In this document: positions 1-6,849 of the stretch, piece after piece
Position numbering within the stretch: the first letter of the stretch is position 1
Layout of the letters: each line of letters starts with the position of its first letter
Source: Cryomorphaceae bacterium 1068
GTDB lineage: Bacteria; Bacteroidota; Bacteroidia; Flavobacteriales_D; Cryomorphaceae
Direction: 5' to 3'
Assembly: GCA_027214385.1 (NCBI GenBank)
Contig: JAPVXR010000012.1
Coordinates: forward strand, 62,001-126,000
Length of the DNA: 64,000 nt
Position numbers and translations under genes: made by a program
The notes under the pieces: generated by a model
The model's input: the letters and a program-made list of their open reading frames with translations, nothing else
Database searches by the model: none
What the model was told of the DNA's origin: nothing

Positions 1-303
1 TCCGGGTGCATAAGTTCCCATTGAGGTGGTATCTATGGAATTGCATATAGCCGTGGCCAAGCCTAGCTCGTGTTCCACCACGATGGTAATGGTGTCTTGA
101 CTGTAGAAAAATTCCGTTTCTACTATCGGGCAGCCTTGGCTGGGATGCCAGGCCGTGGCTATTACAGAAACTACATCATCTGTGGTGATGGGGGCTCCGG
201 GTATGATTTCAAGTTCTTCAATACCTTGCCCAATAGCTGTAATGGTGCTCAAGGCAAATATGAGGATCAGAAAGGGTCGGGTGAATGGGGTATTTCTATA
301 CAT
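1..303 (-). CDS. Secreted protein, N-terminal part only (runs off the window)
   Basis: The minus strand is open from an ATG at 303 to the window edge, 101 codons. Residues 1 to about 26 form a signal peptide (basic start, then a Leu/Ile/Phe-rich core ending in TAIGQG). The mature part begins EELEIIPGAP and contains a pair of cysteines in a beta-rich stretch, as in extracellular proteins of Bacteroidota. The C-terminus, where a T9SS sorting domain might lie, is outside the window. It is 39 nt downstream of the lipoprotein gene at 343-1011 on the same strand, so the two may be co-transcribed. I do not recognise the family. Confidence 0.7.
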   Translation of the reverse strand, partial: MYRNTPFTRPFLILIFALSTITAIGQGIEELEIIPGAPITTDDVVSVIATAWHPSQGCPIVETEFFYSQDTITIVVEHELGLATAICNSIDTTSMGTYAPG

Positions 304-342
304 GATTGGTCGATTAGGTAATGCTAAATTAAGTATTGATAA

Positions 343-1011
343 TTACCGAAGTAGCGTGTATCCATCAATGGAAAATGAAGTACCCATATCTCGAAGCGTG
401 TGACTCATCTTAAGCTGACTTTCGTCATAGATCAGGTAGGCATCCAGATTTAAAATAATGGGAGGCACACAAGACACGATTCGGTTATTTTGGTAATCAA
501 TGTCTTGATAGTTAAAAGTGGGCAGAAATCCGATTTCCTCACCGATAAAGGGCTCTCCATTTTCGTACTCAATAAAGCAGGTACCTTGATTGAGGTTGAG
601 GTCTTCGGGTTTGGTCAAGTAGATGGTGTCATTGCCGTAAAAGAAGAAGAGTTGGGAGAATTGCCTTTCGGGAATTAAAATATAGCCTTCACGAGAAATA
701 ACGCGGGTTTCGGATGGTTCCAATCCGCCAAAGTTGGTCGATCCTTCAGTGAACTCTTCGTAAAAGACGAGCCCTTCGGTTGTCGAGTGGATTTCGACTA
801 CTAAAGTGTCACCGCTGTAGGCGAAACTTCCTTCGGGGTCGGAACAGTCTGCCGTGTAGCGCAGATAGCGATTGATTTGGCCTTCTTGGATGTTATCGAG
901 TTCGATGGTGTTCTTTGGAGTTGGATCCGCAGGAGAATTTGAATCCTTGTCGTCGGAATTGCATGAAATAGCGAAAAAAGGGATGAGGAATAATGCAAGA
1001 TATTTTTTCAT
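343..1011 (-). CDS. Predicted lipoprotein of unknown function
   Basis: 222 aa. The N-terminus is a lipoprotein signal: MKKY, a hydrophobic core, then FFAISC with Cys17 as the lipidated residue, followed by a Ser/Asp/Asn-rich linker typical of Bacteroidota surface or periplasmic lipoproteins. The rest is acidic and beta-rich, with cysteines at intervals (ADCSDPEG, GTCFIEYENG, SCVPPI) that could form disulfides. No catalytic motif is visible and I do not recognise a family. The next gene on the same strand is a truncated secreted protein, so both may belong to a small exported-protein operon. Confidence 0.75.
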   Translation of the reverse strand: MKKYLALFLIPFFAISCNSDDKDSNSPADPTPKNTIELDNIQEGQINRYLRYTADCSDPEGSFAYSGDTLVVEIHSTTEGLVFYEEFTEGSTNFGGLEPSETRVISREGYILIPERQFSQLFFFYGNDTIYLTKPEDLNLNQGTCFIEYENGEPFIGEEIGFLPTFNYQDIDYQNNRIVSCVPPIILNLDAYLIYDESQLKMSHTLRDMGTSFSIDGYTLLR

Positions 1012-1376
1012 GTCGGTAGGTTTAATCGTTTGGTAATAGAGTGCCGAAAATTGGAAATGGTTACAGGGTGTTGTGTTTTTTTCGGTGAGCCGAAAGCGGT
1101 CTGCAAGTCTCCAGTGGTTAAGTCTGCAGTGCGTTTTTAAACGCAGAGCACTCCGAGACGGCGCGGAGATCGCTGAGAGATCCCGTTGAATTCAACTTGG
1201 TTTTTTCGGTTGTAGAGATTGTCCTTTATGGCCATTTCTTCGCGCGCTTTGCGCCTCATGAGTGCACTTTGCGGTTAGACAAGTCAAACAGATGCGGGCC
1301 ACTAGCATTTTACCTAAAAATCGGTTGATCGAGTGCGGTCAGTGAGCAAAGCCAGACCGGAGCCGAGATAACCGGC
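1012..1376. repeat. Gene-free stretch with a degenerate CGCAGAG / CTTTGCG intergenic element
   Basis: No convincing ORF. Between about 1136 and 1277 there is a decayed element. Its left side has ACGCAGAG and GCGCGGAGATCGC (1141-1173). Its right side has CGCGCTTTGCGCC and CACTTTGCGGTTA (1241-1276). Short repeated CGCAGAG and CTTTGCG words of this type recur between genes in many Bacteroidota genomes, as I recall. Here they are imperfect and appear once, so this looks like a remnant. The remainder of the gap shows nothing I can name. Confidence 0.4.
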
Positions 1377-2936
1377 TTAATCACTCAACCGATAAATCAA
1401 TCCCGCTCTCACGGCTACCCCAAATGGCAGCGTTCTGATTTGCTCATTTTCGAAAATTGGTGTCATCCAACCGCGGTAACTTGGGTTGAGGCGCAGCGAC
1501 ATGCGTTCCGAGATGCCATATTCCACCGCTACACCTGCTTGAAAGGCCAGGTAGGTTCCTTCTATCTTTTTCATCGGTGCTATCTCCAAATCAGGTGAGC
1601 CATCTTCAAGTGTGTAGTCCATGCTTGAACCAAGGATGTGATTTACTGAGAGCCCGCCGCCTGCGGTAAACGTGAAAGGGTATAGGTTGTAGACATACTC
1701 CAAACTGATTGGAATAGAAAGATAGTTGATCTGTTGACGCGCTTGAATATTGAATTCAACAGGATCGGCATCAGGAGAAAGCGTCTCAAAACCAATTCCA
1801 AATGGGTTTTCACCCGAAGTTGAATTGTATTGTGTGCTTCCAAATGAGCTCTCGACACTACCACCGAAATCAAACTGCTCTGATCCTGTTGCCGTGTTGA
1901 TCATCACTTCTACATCGCTGAATACAACCTGTGCCGAATAACTGCCTTCTTGAATCCACTGATTGTATTCCACACCTATGCTCAAGCGGAATTTTTTTCC
2001 GAGTTCGCGACTTAATTGCAATCCCGCTCCGGGAGTGATCAACCCGTTTTCAACTTTGTCGAGTTGGTTGGGAATGGCTTCGGCTCCCTCGGCTTGGGCC
2101 ACAACGCGACGGTGCGTGTAATTGGCCATTCCGTATGCAAAGAGATACCAGTCTTTTCCGGGCTCGTCGAAATAATCAATTTCCCTTTCGCGACCGGTGA
2201 ATTCGGGATTGACCAATGAGAAAGGAGAAATGCTCGAAAGCAGGGTGGGGTTGTATGCCAAAGATGAATGACTTCGCGAAGTCGTCGGTATCACTTCAAA
2301 ATTGCCTGTTGAATTTGGTTGACTTTGAGTTGGCTCAATCGGCGTTGAAGCGTTTATGCCGAGAAAGGATTCCGAGTCACCTTTTGATTTTCCTGGATTC
2401 GGAGTTGGCTCAAAGGTGTAGCCCGCCTTTGCGGCTTGATCCGTTTTTGAGGTCGATCTATCAAGGTCGCTCGATCGATTTACCGTTGAAGCAGCTTTAG
2501 CAAAATCCTCTCCTTGCGGATTTTCAACTAAATCTTTTCCTTGATTTGATTTCTTTTCGTTTTGCTCAGCTTCACGAATTTCCTCTGAGGCATTTCCTGC
2601 AATGTTTTTCTCATTGGTCGCCGAAGCTTTCTGAGCATTTTGGTCTGAGGTTCCGGTGGATTTCTCCTGAGTTTCGGAAGTCGATTCGCTCTTCTCCGTC
2701 TTGATTTTATTTTCCAATTCAGCCACGCGTGAATCCATATCGTAAAGACGGATGCCTATAAAGGCAGCCCCACCAATGGATATGAGCAAGAGCAGCAAGA
2801 GGAGGTAGCGCTTATTCCATGCGAATCCACTTTTGGACAATTCAGAAGAGATGCCTTCCCATACGGCGGGTGGCGGCTCCTCGGTATGACCGGCCAGCTT
2901 TTCCTGAAAGTATTTATCCAAATTGTTTTCTTCCAT
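1377..2936 (-). CDS. Anti-sigma-like protein with inner-membrane anchor and C-terminal outer-membrane beta-barrel
   Basis: 519 aa. Residues 1-43 are cytoplasmic and carry the motif F-x(10)-PPPAVWEGI. A single membrane helix follows at about 44-64 (YLLLLLLLISIGGAAFIG). Then comes a coiled, Glu/Ser/Asn-rich low-complexity linker of roughly 200 residues, and a C-terminal outer-membrane beta-barrel domain (about 270-519) with alternating hydrophobic strands. Without a cleavable signal peptide, one chain could hold a cytoplasmic domain, an inner-membrane helix, a periplasm-spanning linker and an outer-membrane barrel. This matches dual membrane-spanning anti-sigma factors reported in Bacteroides. 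The start overlaps the stop of the upstream ECF sigma gene by one base (TAATG), so translation is probably coupled. The role as anti-sigma is inferred from architecture and neighbour. Confidence 0.75.
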   Translation of the reverse strand: MEENNLDKYFQEKLAGHTEEPPPAVWEGISSELSKSGFAWNKRYLLLLLLLISIGGAAFIGIRLYDMDSRVAELENKIKTEKSESTSETQEKSTGTSDQNAQKASATNEKNIAGNASEEIREAEQNEKKSNQGKDLVENPQGEDFAKAASTVNRSSDLDRSTSKTDQAAKAGYTFEPTPNPGKSKGDSESFLGINASTPIEPTQSQPNSTGNFEVIPTTSRSHSSLAYNPTLLSSISPFSLVNPEFTGREREIDYFDEPGKDWYLFAYGMANYTHRRVVAQAEGAEAIPNQLDKVENGLITPGAGLQLSRELGKKFRLSIGVEYNQWIQEGSYSAQVVFSDVEVMINTATGSEQFDFGGSVESSFGSTQYNSTSGENPFGIGFETLSPDADPVEFNIQARQQINYLSIPISLEYVYNLYPFTFTAGGGLSVNHILGSSMDYTLEDGSPDLEIAPMKKIEGTYLAFQAGVAVEYGISERMSLRLNPSYRGWMTPIFENEQIRTLPFGVAVRAGLIYRLSD

Positions 2937-3502
2937 TACCCGTCAATTTCAAAAATCAAGGCTATTTTTTCTTGCAGCATGGCTCTGGCTCTGGTGAGCC
3001 TCACTTTGCTGTTGCTCTCGCTGATCTCCAGCTTCTCGGCCACCTCTCGGTGTGAGTACCCTTCTAATGCCACCAAGTTGAAAACCAGTCGAAAGTCTTC
3101 GGGCAGGCTTTGAATCACCGCCGTCAGGTCTTTTGCATTCATCTCGGTGGAGGGATTGGTATGCGTTACCGAATCCCATGCCATCACTTCTTGCCCGCGA
3201 CTTTGCGGACGTCGACTTTTTTTGCGAATATTTTCCAAAGCGGTGTTGACCATAACTCTGCGAATCCAAGCACCAAGTGGTGCATCGGGTTTGTATTGAT
3301 GCAAATCGCGGTAGACCTTCAGAAAACCATCCTGTAAGATGTCCTCCGCTTCTTCTCGGGAGGACGCATAACGCAGGCACAAGGCGAACATGACACCCTT
3401 GTGGGTATCGTAGATCGCCCGCTGGGCGTTCTTTTTGCCTTTGAGGCAAGCCTTTATAAGCTGTGTTTCATTCAGGATATTAAGAGTTGCTTCTGATGGC
3501 AC
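2936..3502 (-). CDS. RNA polymerase sigma-70 factor, ECF type
   Basis: 188 aa. Region 2 (about residues 25-95) has LCLRYASSREEAEDILQDGF and PLGAWIRR, the classic sigma-2 helix and DNA-melting region. Region 4 (about 125-180) has SLPEDFRLVFNLVALEGYSH followed by the helix-turn-helix EVAEKLEISESNSKVRLTRA. It directs RNA polymerase to a regulon that cannot be told from this sequence. The start is GTG at 3502, with no nearby ATG. Its stop overlaps the ATG of the membrane anti-sigma-like gene, which is expected to hold it inactive until an envelope signal arrives. It closely resembles the ECF factor at 40709-41305. Confidence 0.9.
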   Translation of the reverse strand: MPSEATLNILNETQLIKACLKGKKNAQRAIYDTHKGVMFALCLRYASSREEAEDILQDGFLKVYRDLHQYKPDAPLGAWIRRVMVNTALENIRKKSRRPQSRGQEVMAWDSVTHTNPSTEMNAKDLTAVIQSLPEDFRLVFNLVALEGYSHREVAEKLEISESNSKVRLTRARAMLQEKIALIFEIDG

Positions 3503-3538
3503 CTACCAGACTAGTGCCATAAATTCAGAATGGTTACT

Positions 3539-4891
3539 CTAATGACGTGATTTTTCTAATTTCGCTGCAAAGCGATTCAATAAAGTCCTGAAACGGAACG
3601 ATAAAAGAAGAGCGGACAGGGTCAATCCTCCAGCTAAGGCATACCAAATTCCCATGGCGCCCATAGCCGTATGATGAGAGAGGAGATAGGCTACCGGCAA
3701 TACCAGTATCCAATATACTCCAAAAGTAATCCAGGTGGGTACTTTTACATCGGTCAAGCCCCGCAAGGCGCCAAGTGCAACGGCTTGAATACCGTCGGAA
3801 AGTTGAAAGACTACCGCCACGATCAACATTTTGGTGGCCAAGGCCAAAACATACGGGTCGTTGGAATAGAAGCCCGCCAATTGATCACGAAAAACGAAAA
3901 TGATGATTCCGGCGACAACCATGGCAATCGCGGCCATCTTGAAAATAGTCGTTCCTGCTCTTCTCAAATTGACTGAGTCGCCTGAGCCTGCCTGGTTGCC
4001 AATACGCACGGTGGCGGCCGCCCCAAGCCCAGTCACGGCCATATAGCTCACACTCGCGATATTGATAGCCACTTGGTGCGCGGCCAGTGCCGTAGCGCTG
4101 ATCATTCCTGCGAATATCGCAGCAAGGGCAAAAGCGCTAACCTCAAAAATGTACTGCAAACCCATTGGAACTCCCAGCTGCAATAGCTTTCTAGCAATCT
4201 TTTTTCGAAAAGTGAATCCGACAAGCCTTAGCCCGTTGGCTCTGAATTTTTTGCTTTTCAATACATACCAACCCATCCAGAAGACCATCAGAATTCTAGC
4301 GATCAATGTGGCCCAGCCAGCACCATTTAGACCTAGTTCAGGAAAACCGAATTTCCCGTAGATTAGAACGTAGTTCAGGGCGACATTAATCAGATTGCAG
4401 ACAATGATCACCTTCATGGCCTCCTTGGTGTCGGAGAGTCCTTCGGCGAATTGCTTAAAGGTTTGAAAGAGCATCAGCGGAACGATGGTAGAGCCGATAA
4501 TGATAAGGTAGGGCAAGGCGAGAGGCAAGACGCCTTCGTCTTGCTTAAGCAATGGGAGCAGGGGCAAGACCGAAAGCAATCCACCGAAGAGAAGCAGGCC
4601 CACGAGTAAATTGACCCGCATGGAGTGGCGGAGCAAAGTGCCTTGAAGGTTGGTTCTTTTTTTCCCCGCTGCCTGTGCTACGAGCGGCGTGATCCCAAAT
4701 GTAACTCCGATGCCGAAGACCATAAAAATAATGTAGACGCTATTGCCAAGTGCCACGGCTGCCAAAGGCAAGGTGCCGAGCTGACCTACCATAATGCTAT
4801 CGGCTACGGAGACCATAATTTGACCGAGCTGGCCGATCATAACGGGTAGCGCAATTCGTAGGTTGAGACGATAATGTTCGGCGATGGTCAT
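3539..4891 (-). CDS. MATE family efflux transporter
   Basis: 450 aa, about twelve membrane helices in two related halves. The N-terminal half has PVMIGQLGQIMVSVADSIMVG and the second half has AAHQVAINIASVSYMAVTGLG, both typical of the MATE (multidrug and toxin extrusion) family, which exchanges Na+ or H+ for organic cations, drugs or metabolites across the inner membrane. Length is normal for the family and no key segment is missing. It lies alone, 37 nt downstream of the divergently unrelated sigma operon start. A near-consensus box, TACTTTCG, lies 8 nt before the ATG on the minus strand. Substrate cannot be inferred. Confidence 0.92.
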   Translation of the reverse strand: MTIAEHYRLNLRIALPVMIGQLGQIMVSVADSIMVGQLGTLPLAAVALGNSVYIIFMVFGIGVTFGITPLVAQAAGKKRTNLQGTLLRHSMRVNLLVGLLLFGGLLSVLPLLPLLKQDEGVLPLALPYLIIIGSTIVPLMLFQTFKQFAEGLSDTKEAMKVIIVCNLINVALNYVLIYGKFGFPELGLNGAGWATLIARILMVFWMGWYVLKSKKFRANGLRLVGFTFRKKIARKLLQLGVPMGLQYIFEVSAFALAAIFAGMISATALAAHQVAINIASVSYMAVTGLGAAATVRIGNQAGSGDSVNLRRAGTTIFKMAAIAMVVAGIIIFVFRDQLAGFYSNDPYVLALATKMLIVAVVFQLSDGIQAVALGALRGLTDVKVPTWITFGVYWILVLPVAYLLSHHTAMGAMGIWYALAGGLTLSALLLSFRFRTLLNRFAAKLEKSRH

Positions 4892-5040
4892 TGGGGCTGC
4901 GAAAGTACAGCCATTTTGAGAAGCGAAAAGAATTAGCCCTGAGTAATTTTCAAAAGGAGTCAGTAATTATGCTAGTGGCAAATTAATCTTGACCACGTCA
5001 TTTTGCAACCAACCAATACGGACTCCTTATTTTTCGTAGA

Positions 5041-6711
5041 CTAATCAATGACGATCTTCTTTGTCACTTGCCCTTGTTCTGTTTCTATTTTTAAAAGATA
5101 GAATCCAGGTATGAGGTGGGAAATGTCTAAGTGTCCTTGGCCATTGAATATCTTGGTTTCCACTATCTGACCGAGAGAATTGAACAATCTAATTTCCGAG
5201 TAGGCCAATTCTGAATCGATGCGCAAAATATTTTGGGCAGGATTAGGGTAAATTTTAATGTATTGACTAAGGTCAATGTCGTCGGTAGACAGGTAGAATA
5301 TTTCGTTGATACAAATTAGGTCGTTCGAATTGACTACGTCCACAGTACCTAAAGGGCTTGTCAGAAAAATGCAAATATTCAGCTGAACGCTGTCGCCTTG
5401 CAAGGGAGGGCCTACGCCAGTAATGTTTACCAGAGTAATGGAAACTTCATCTTGATTTGGAACCGATGTTTCAATAAGTTGCTTTCCATAAAAATCAAAA
5501 CAGATCCCATCGCTTTGAACGTAATTGAGGTGGTATTCTGACGAGGGGAAAGTGCCATCGTTTTCCACTGTAACCGTCACAGTTGCTTCGAATGGGGTGT
5601 TTCCAATTTGATTTTCAATTTCCAATGCATCTATTGAAATATCTGTCAAGCCAAGATCGACATGCCACAGTGGCGCGGGCCCTTCCACACCGTGCATCTG
5701 CCAGGCTGCATGAAGATGCCAAACAGGAAATATGAAGTTGGGGACGATAAGTCCTTTTTCCCCTGAAAGAATAAAGAAATCATCATTTCCAGAAAATCCG
5801 CGGAATTGCAGTCCAGGTAAAAGTTGCAAAGGAGTGCTCATCTCAATTTCACCGACTTCATTCATTCGGTACATTGTACCGTCTTCGTAAAAATGAAAAC
5901 CGTTGGGGCTACTGAATATGGCAAATTCATCTCCGCTATGTGAGATTGAACTCATCAATTCAAAATCATCATCGTAAAAACGCAGGAATTGGTTATCCAG
6001 AGTAGCCAAAGTATTAGCGCTAGCTGCCAATTGAACAACTCCATCTTCAAGCAGTATTGAATCCAATTCATTACCCAGCTGATCATATCGGTAGACGTTG
6101 TTTTGTTGCTCCATGACATAGTCTCCGATAAACCCTGTTACTCTGTCCCCACCTGCAGGTAAAGTATAGCTGCCAAGCAAATCTCCTTGTAAGTTGAAGT
6201 TGTAAACTGTTTTTGCATCACCATTAAAGTTGGCCGCCACAAATCCCCAAGAGGTGAGTGCTACATCAAAATCTTCATTTGTGAATGCAGTATTGAGCGC
6301 TCCTTCGGGTAAGATTTCATTTACTTCATTAATCAACGAGCCGTCTTCTAAGGACCTGACCTGATAAAACGCGATCGGTGCCGAACAATCACAGCAATCC
6401 TGACGGTAACCTAACACGCCAAAGTTGGAATCGTCAATGGGAATGAGTTCATTAAAAACAAGTACTTCAATTTCTTCCTCGGTGATGATTTCCCAATGAT
6501 TCACCCCGAAAGGACTTTTGGCTGTGAGAGCGGCTCTGCGCGCTCCATTTTCTTGAATAGACTCTGAAAGGATAAAACTCGAATCGGGGTAAAGCAGAAC
6601 ATCAGTGTAATAATTAGACATTCCGCGATGAAATGTGCCCTGATCAATTTGCCCAAAAAGGCTCGCGGATACAAGTACGAGTATGCTGGAAAGGTAGAGA
6701 TAGTTTTTCAT
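5041..6711 (-). CDS. Secreted protein with T9SS type A sorting domain
   Basis: 556 aa. A signal peptide at residues 1-20 ends at LFGQ. The middle is beta-rich, with repeated blade-like segments (about 60-340) resembling a propeller of the kind that reads out text-like repeats, then an Ig-like stretch (about 370-470). The C-terminal 75 residues are a complete type A T9SS sorting domain: IKIYPNPAQN, then LFNSLGQIV, then the final GFYLLKIE and KKIVID. The protein should therefore be exported by Sec, carried across the outer membrane by the type IX system and released or anchored at the surface. No enzymatic motif is seen. It is useful as an intact reference for the broken sorting domain at 9998-10978. 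Confidence 0.8.
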   Translation of the reverse strand: MKNYLYLSSILVLVSASLFGQIDQGTFHRGMSNYYTDVLLYPDSSFILSESIQENGARRAALTAKSPFGVNHWEIITEEEIEVLVFNELIPIDDSNFGVLGYRQDCCDCSAPIAFYQVRSLEDGSLINEVNEILPEGALNTAFTNEDFDVALTSWGFVAANFNGDAKTVYNFNLQGDLLGSYTLPAGGDRVTGFIGDYVMEQQNNVYRYDQLGNELDSILLEDGVVQLAASANTLATLDNQFLRFYDDDFELMSSISHSGDEFAIFSSPNGFHFYEDGTMYRMNEVGEIEMSTPLQLLPGLQFRGFSGNDDFFILSGEKGLIVPNFIFPVWHLHAAWQMHGVEGPAPLWHVDLGLTDISIDALEIENQIGNTPFEATVTVTVENDGTFPSSEYHLNYVQSDGICFDFYGKQLIETSVPNQDEVSITLVNITGVGPPLQGDSVQLNICIFLTSPLGTVDVVNSNDLICINEIFYLSTDDIDLSQYIKIYPNPAQNILRIDSELAYSEIRLFNSLGQIVETKIFNGQGHLDISHLIPGFYLLKIETEQGQVTKKIVID

Positions 6712-6794
6712 CCTATGAAAATAACATTCTTGAACAGCATTTCAATGAAAAGAAATGACCTTTCTCGGATTTCTATTAACTAATGTGCTTCTAA

Positions 6795-6828
6795 CAAAAA
6801 ACCCCTTCCGCAATCTGCGAAAGGGGTT
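6795..6828 (-). terminator. Rho-independent terminator of the M16 protease gene
   Basis: On the minus strand the hairpin has 13-nt arms with one mismatch (6800-6812 with 6816-6828), a 3-nt loop, and is followed by a run of T residues (6795-6799 and beyond). It lies 21 nt after the stop codon of the gene at 6850-9810. Confidence 0.85.
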
Positions 6829-6849
6829 CATTCTTCTAAATGGTTGGCT

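Noticed and set aside
1322-1376. Weak inverted repeats near 1355-1375 as a terminator of the anti-sigma gene
   Set aside because: The stem is short and interrupted and has no T run.
2949-3449. 166-codon minus-strand frame in another frame of the first sigma gene
   Set aside because: Lies inside the clear ECF sigma gene; Arg/Gly/Ser-rich, no domain.
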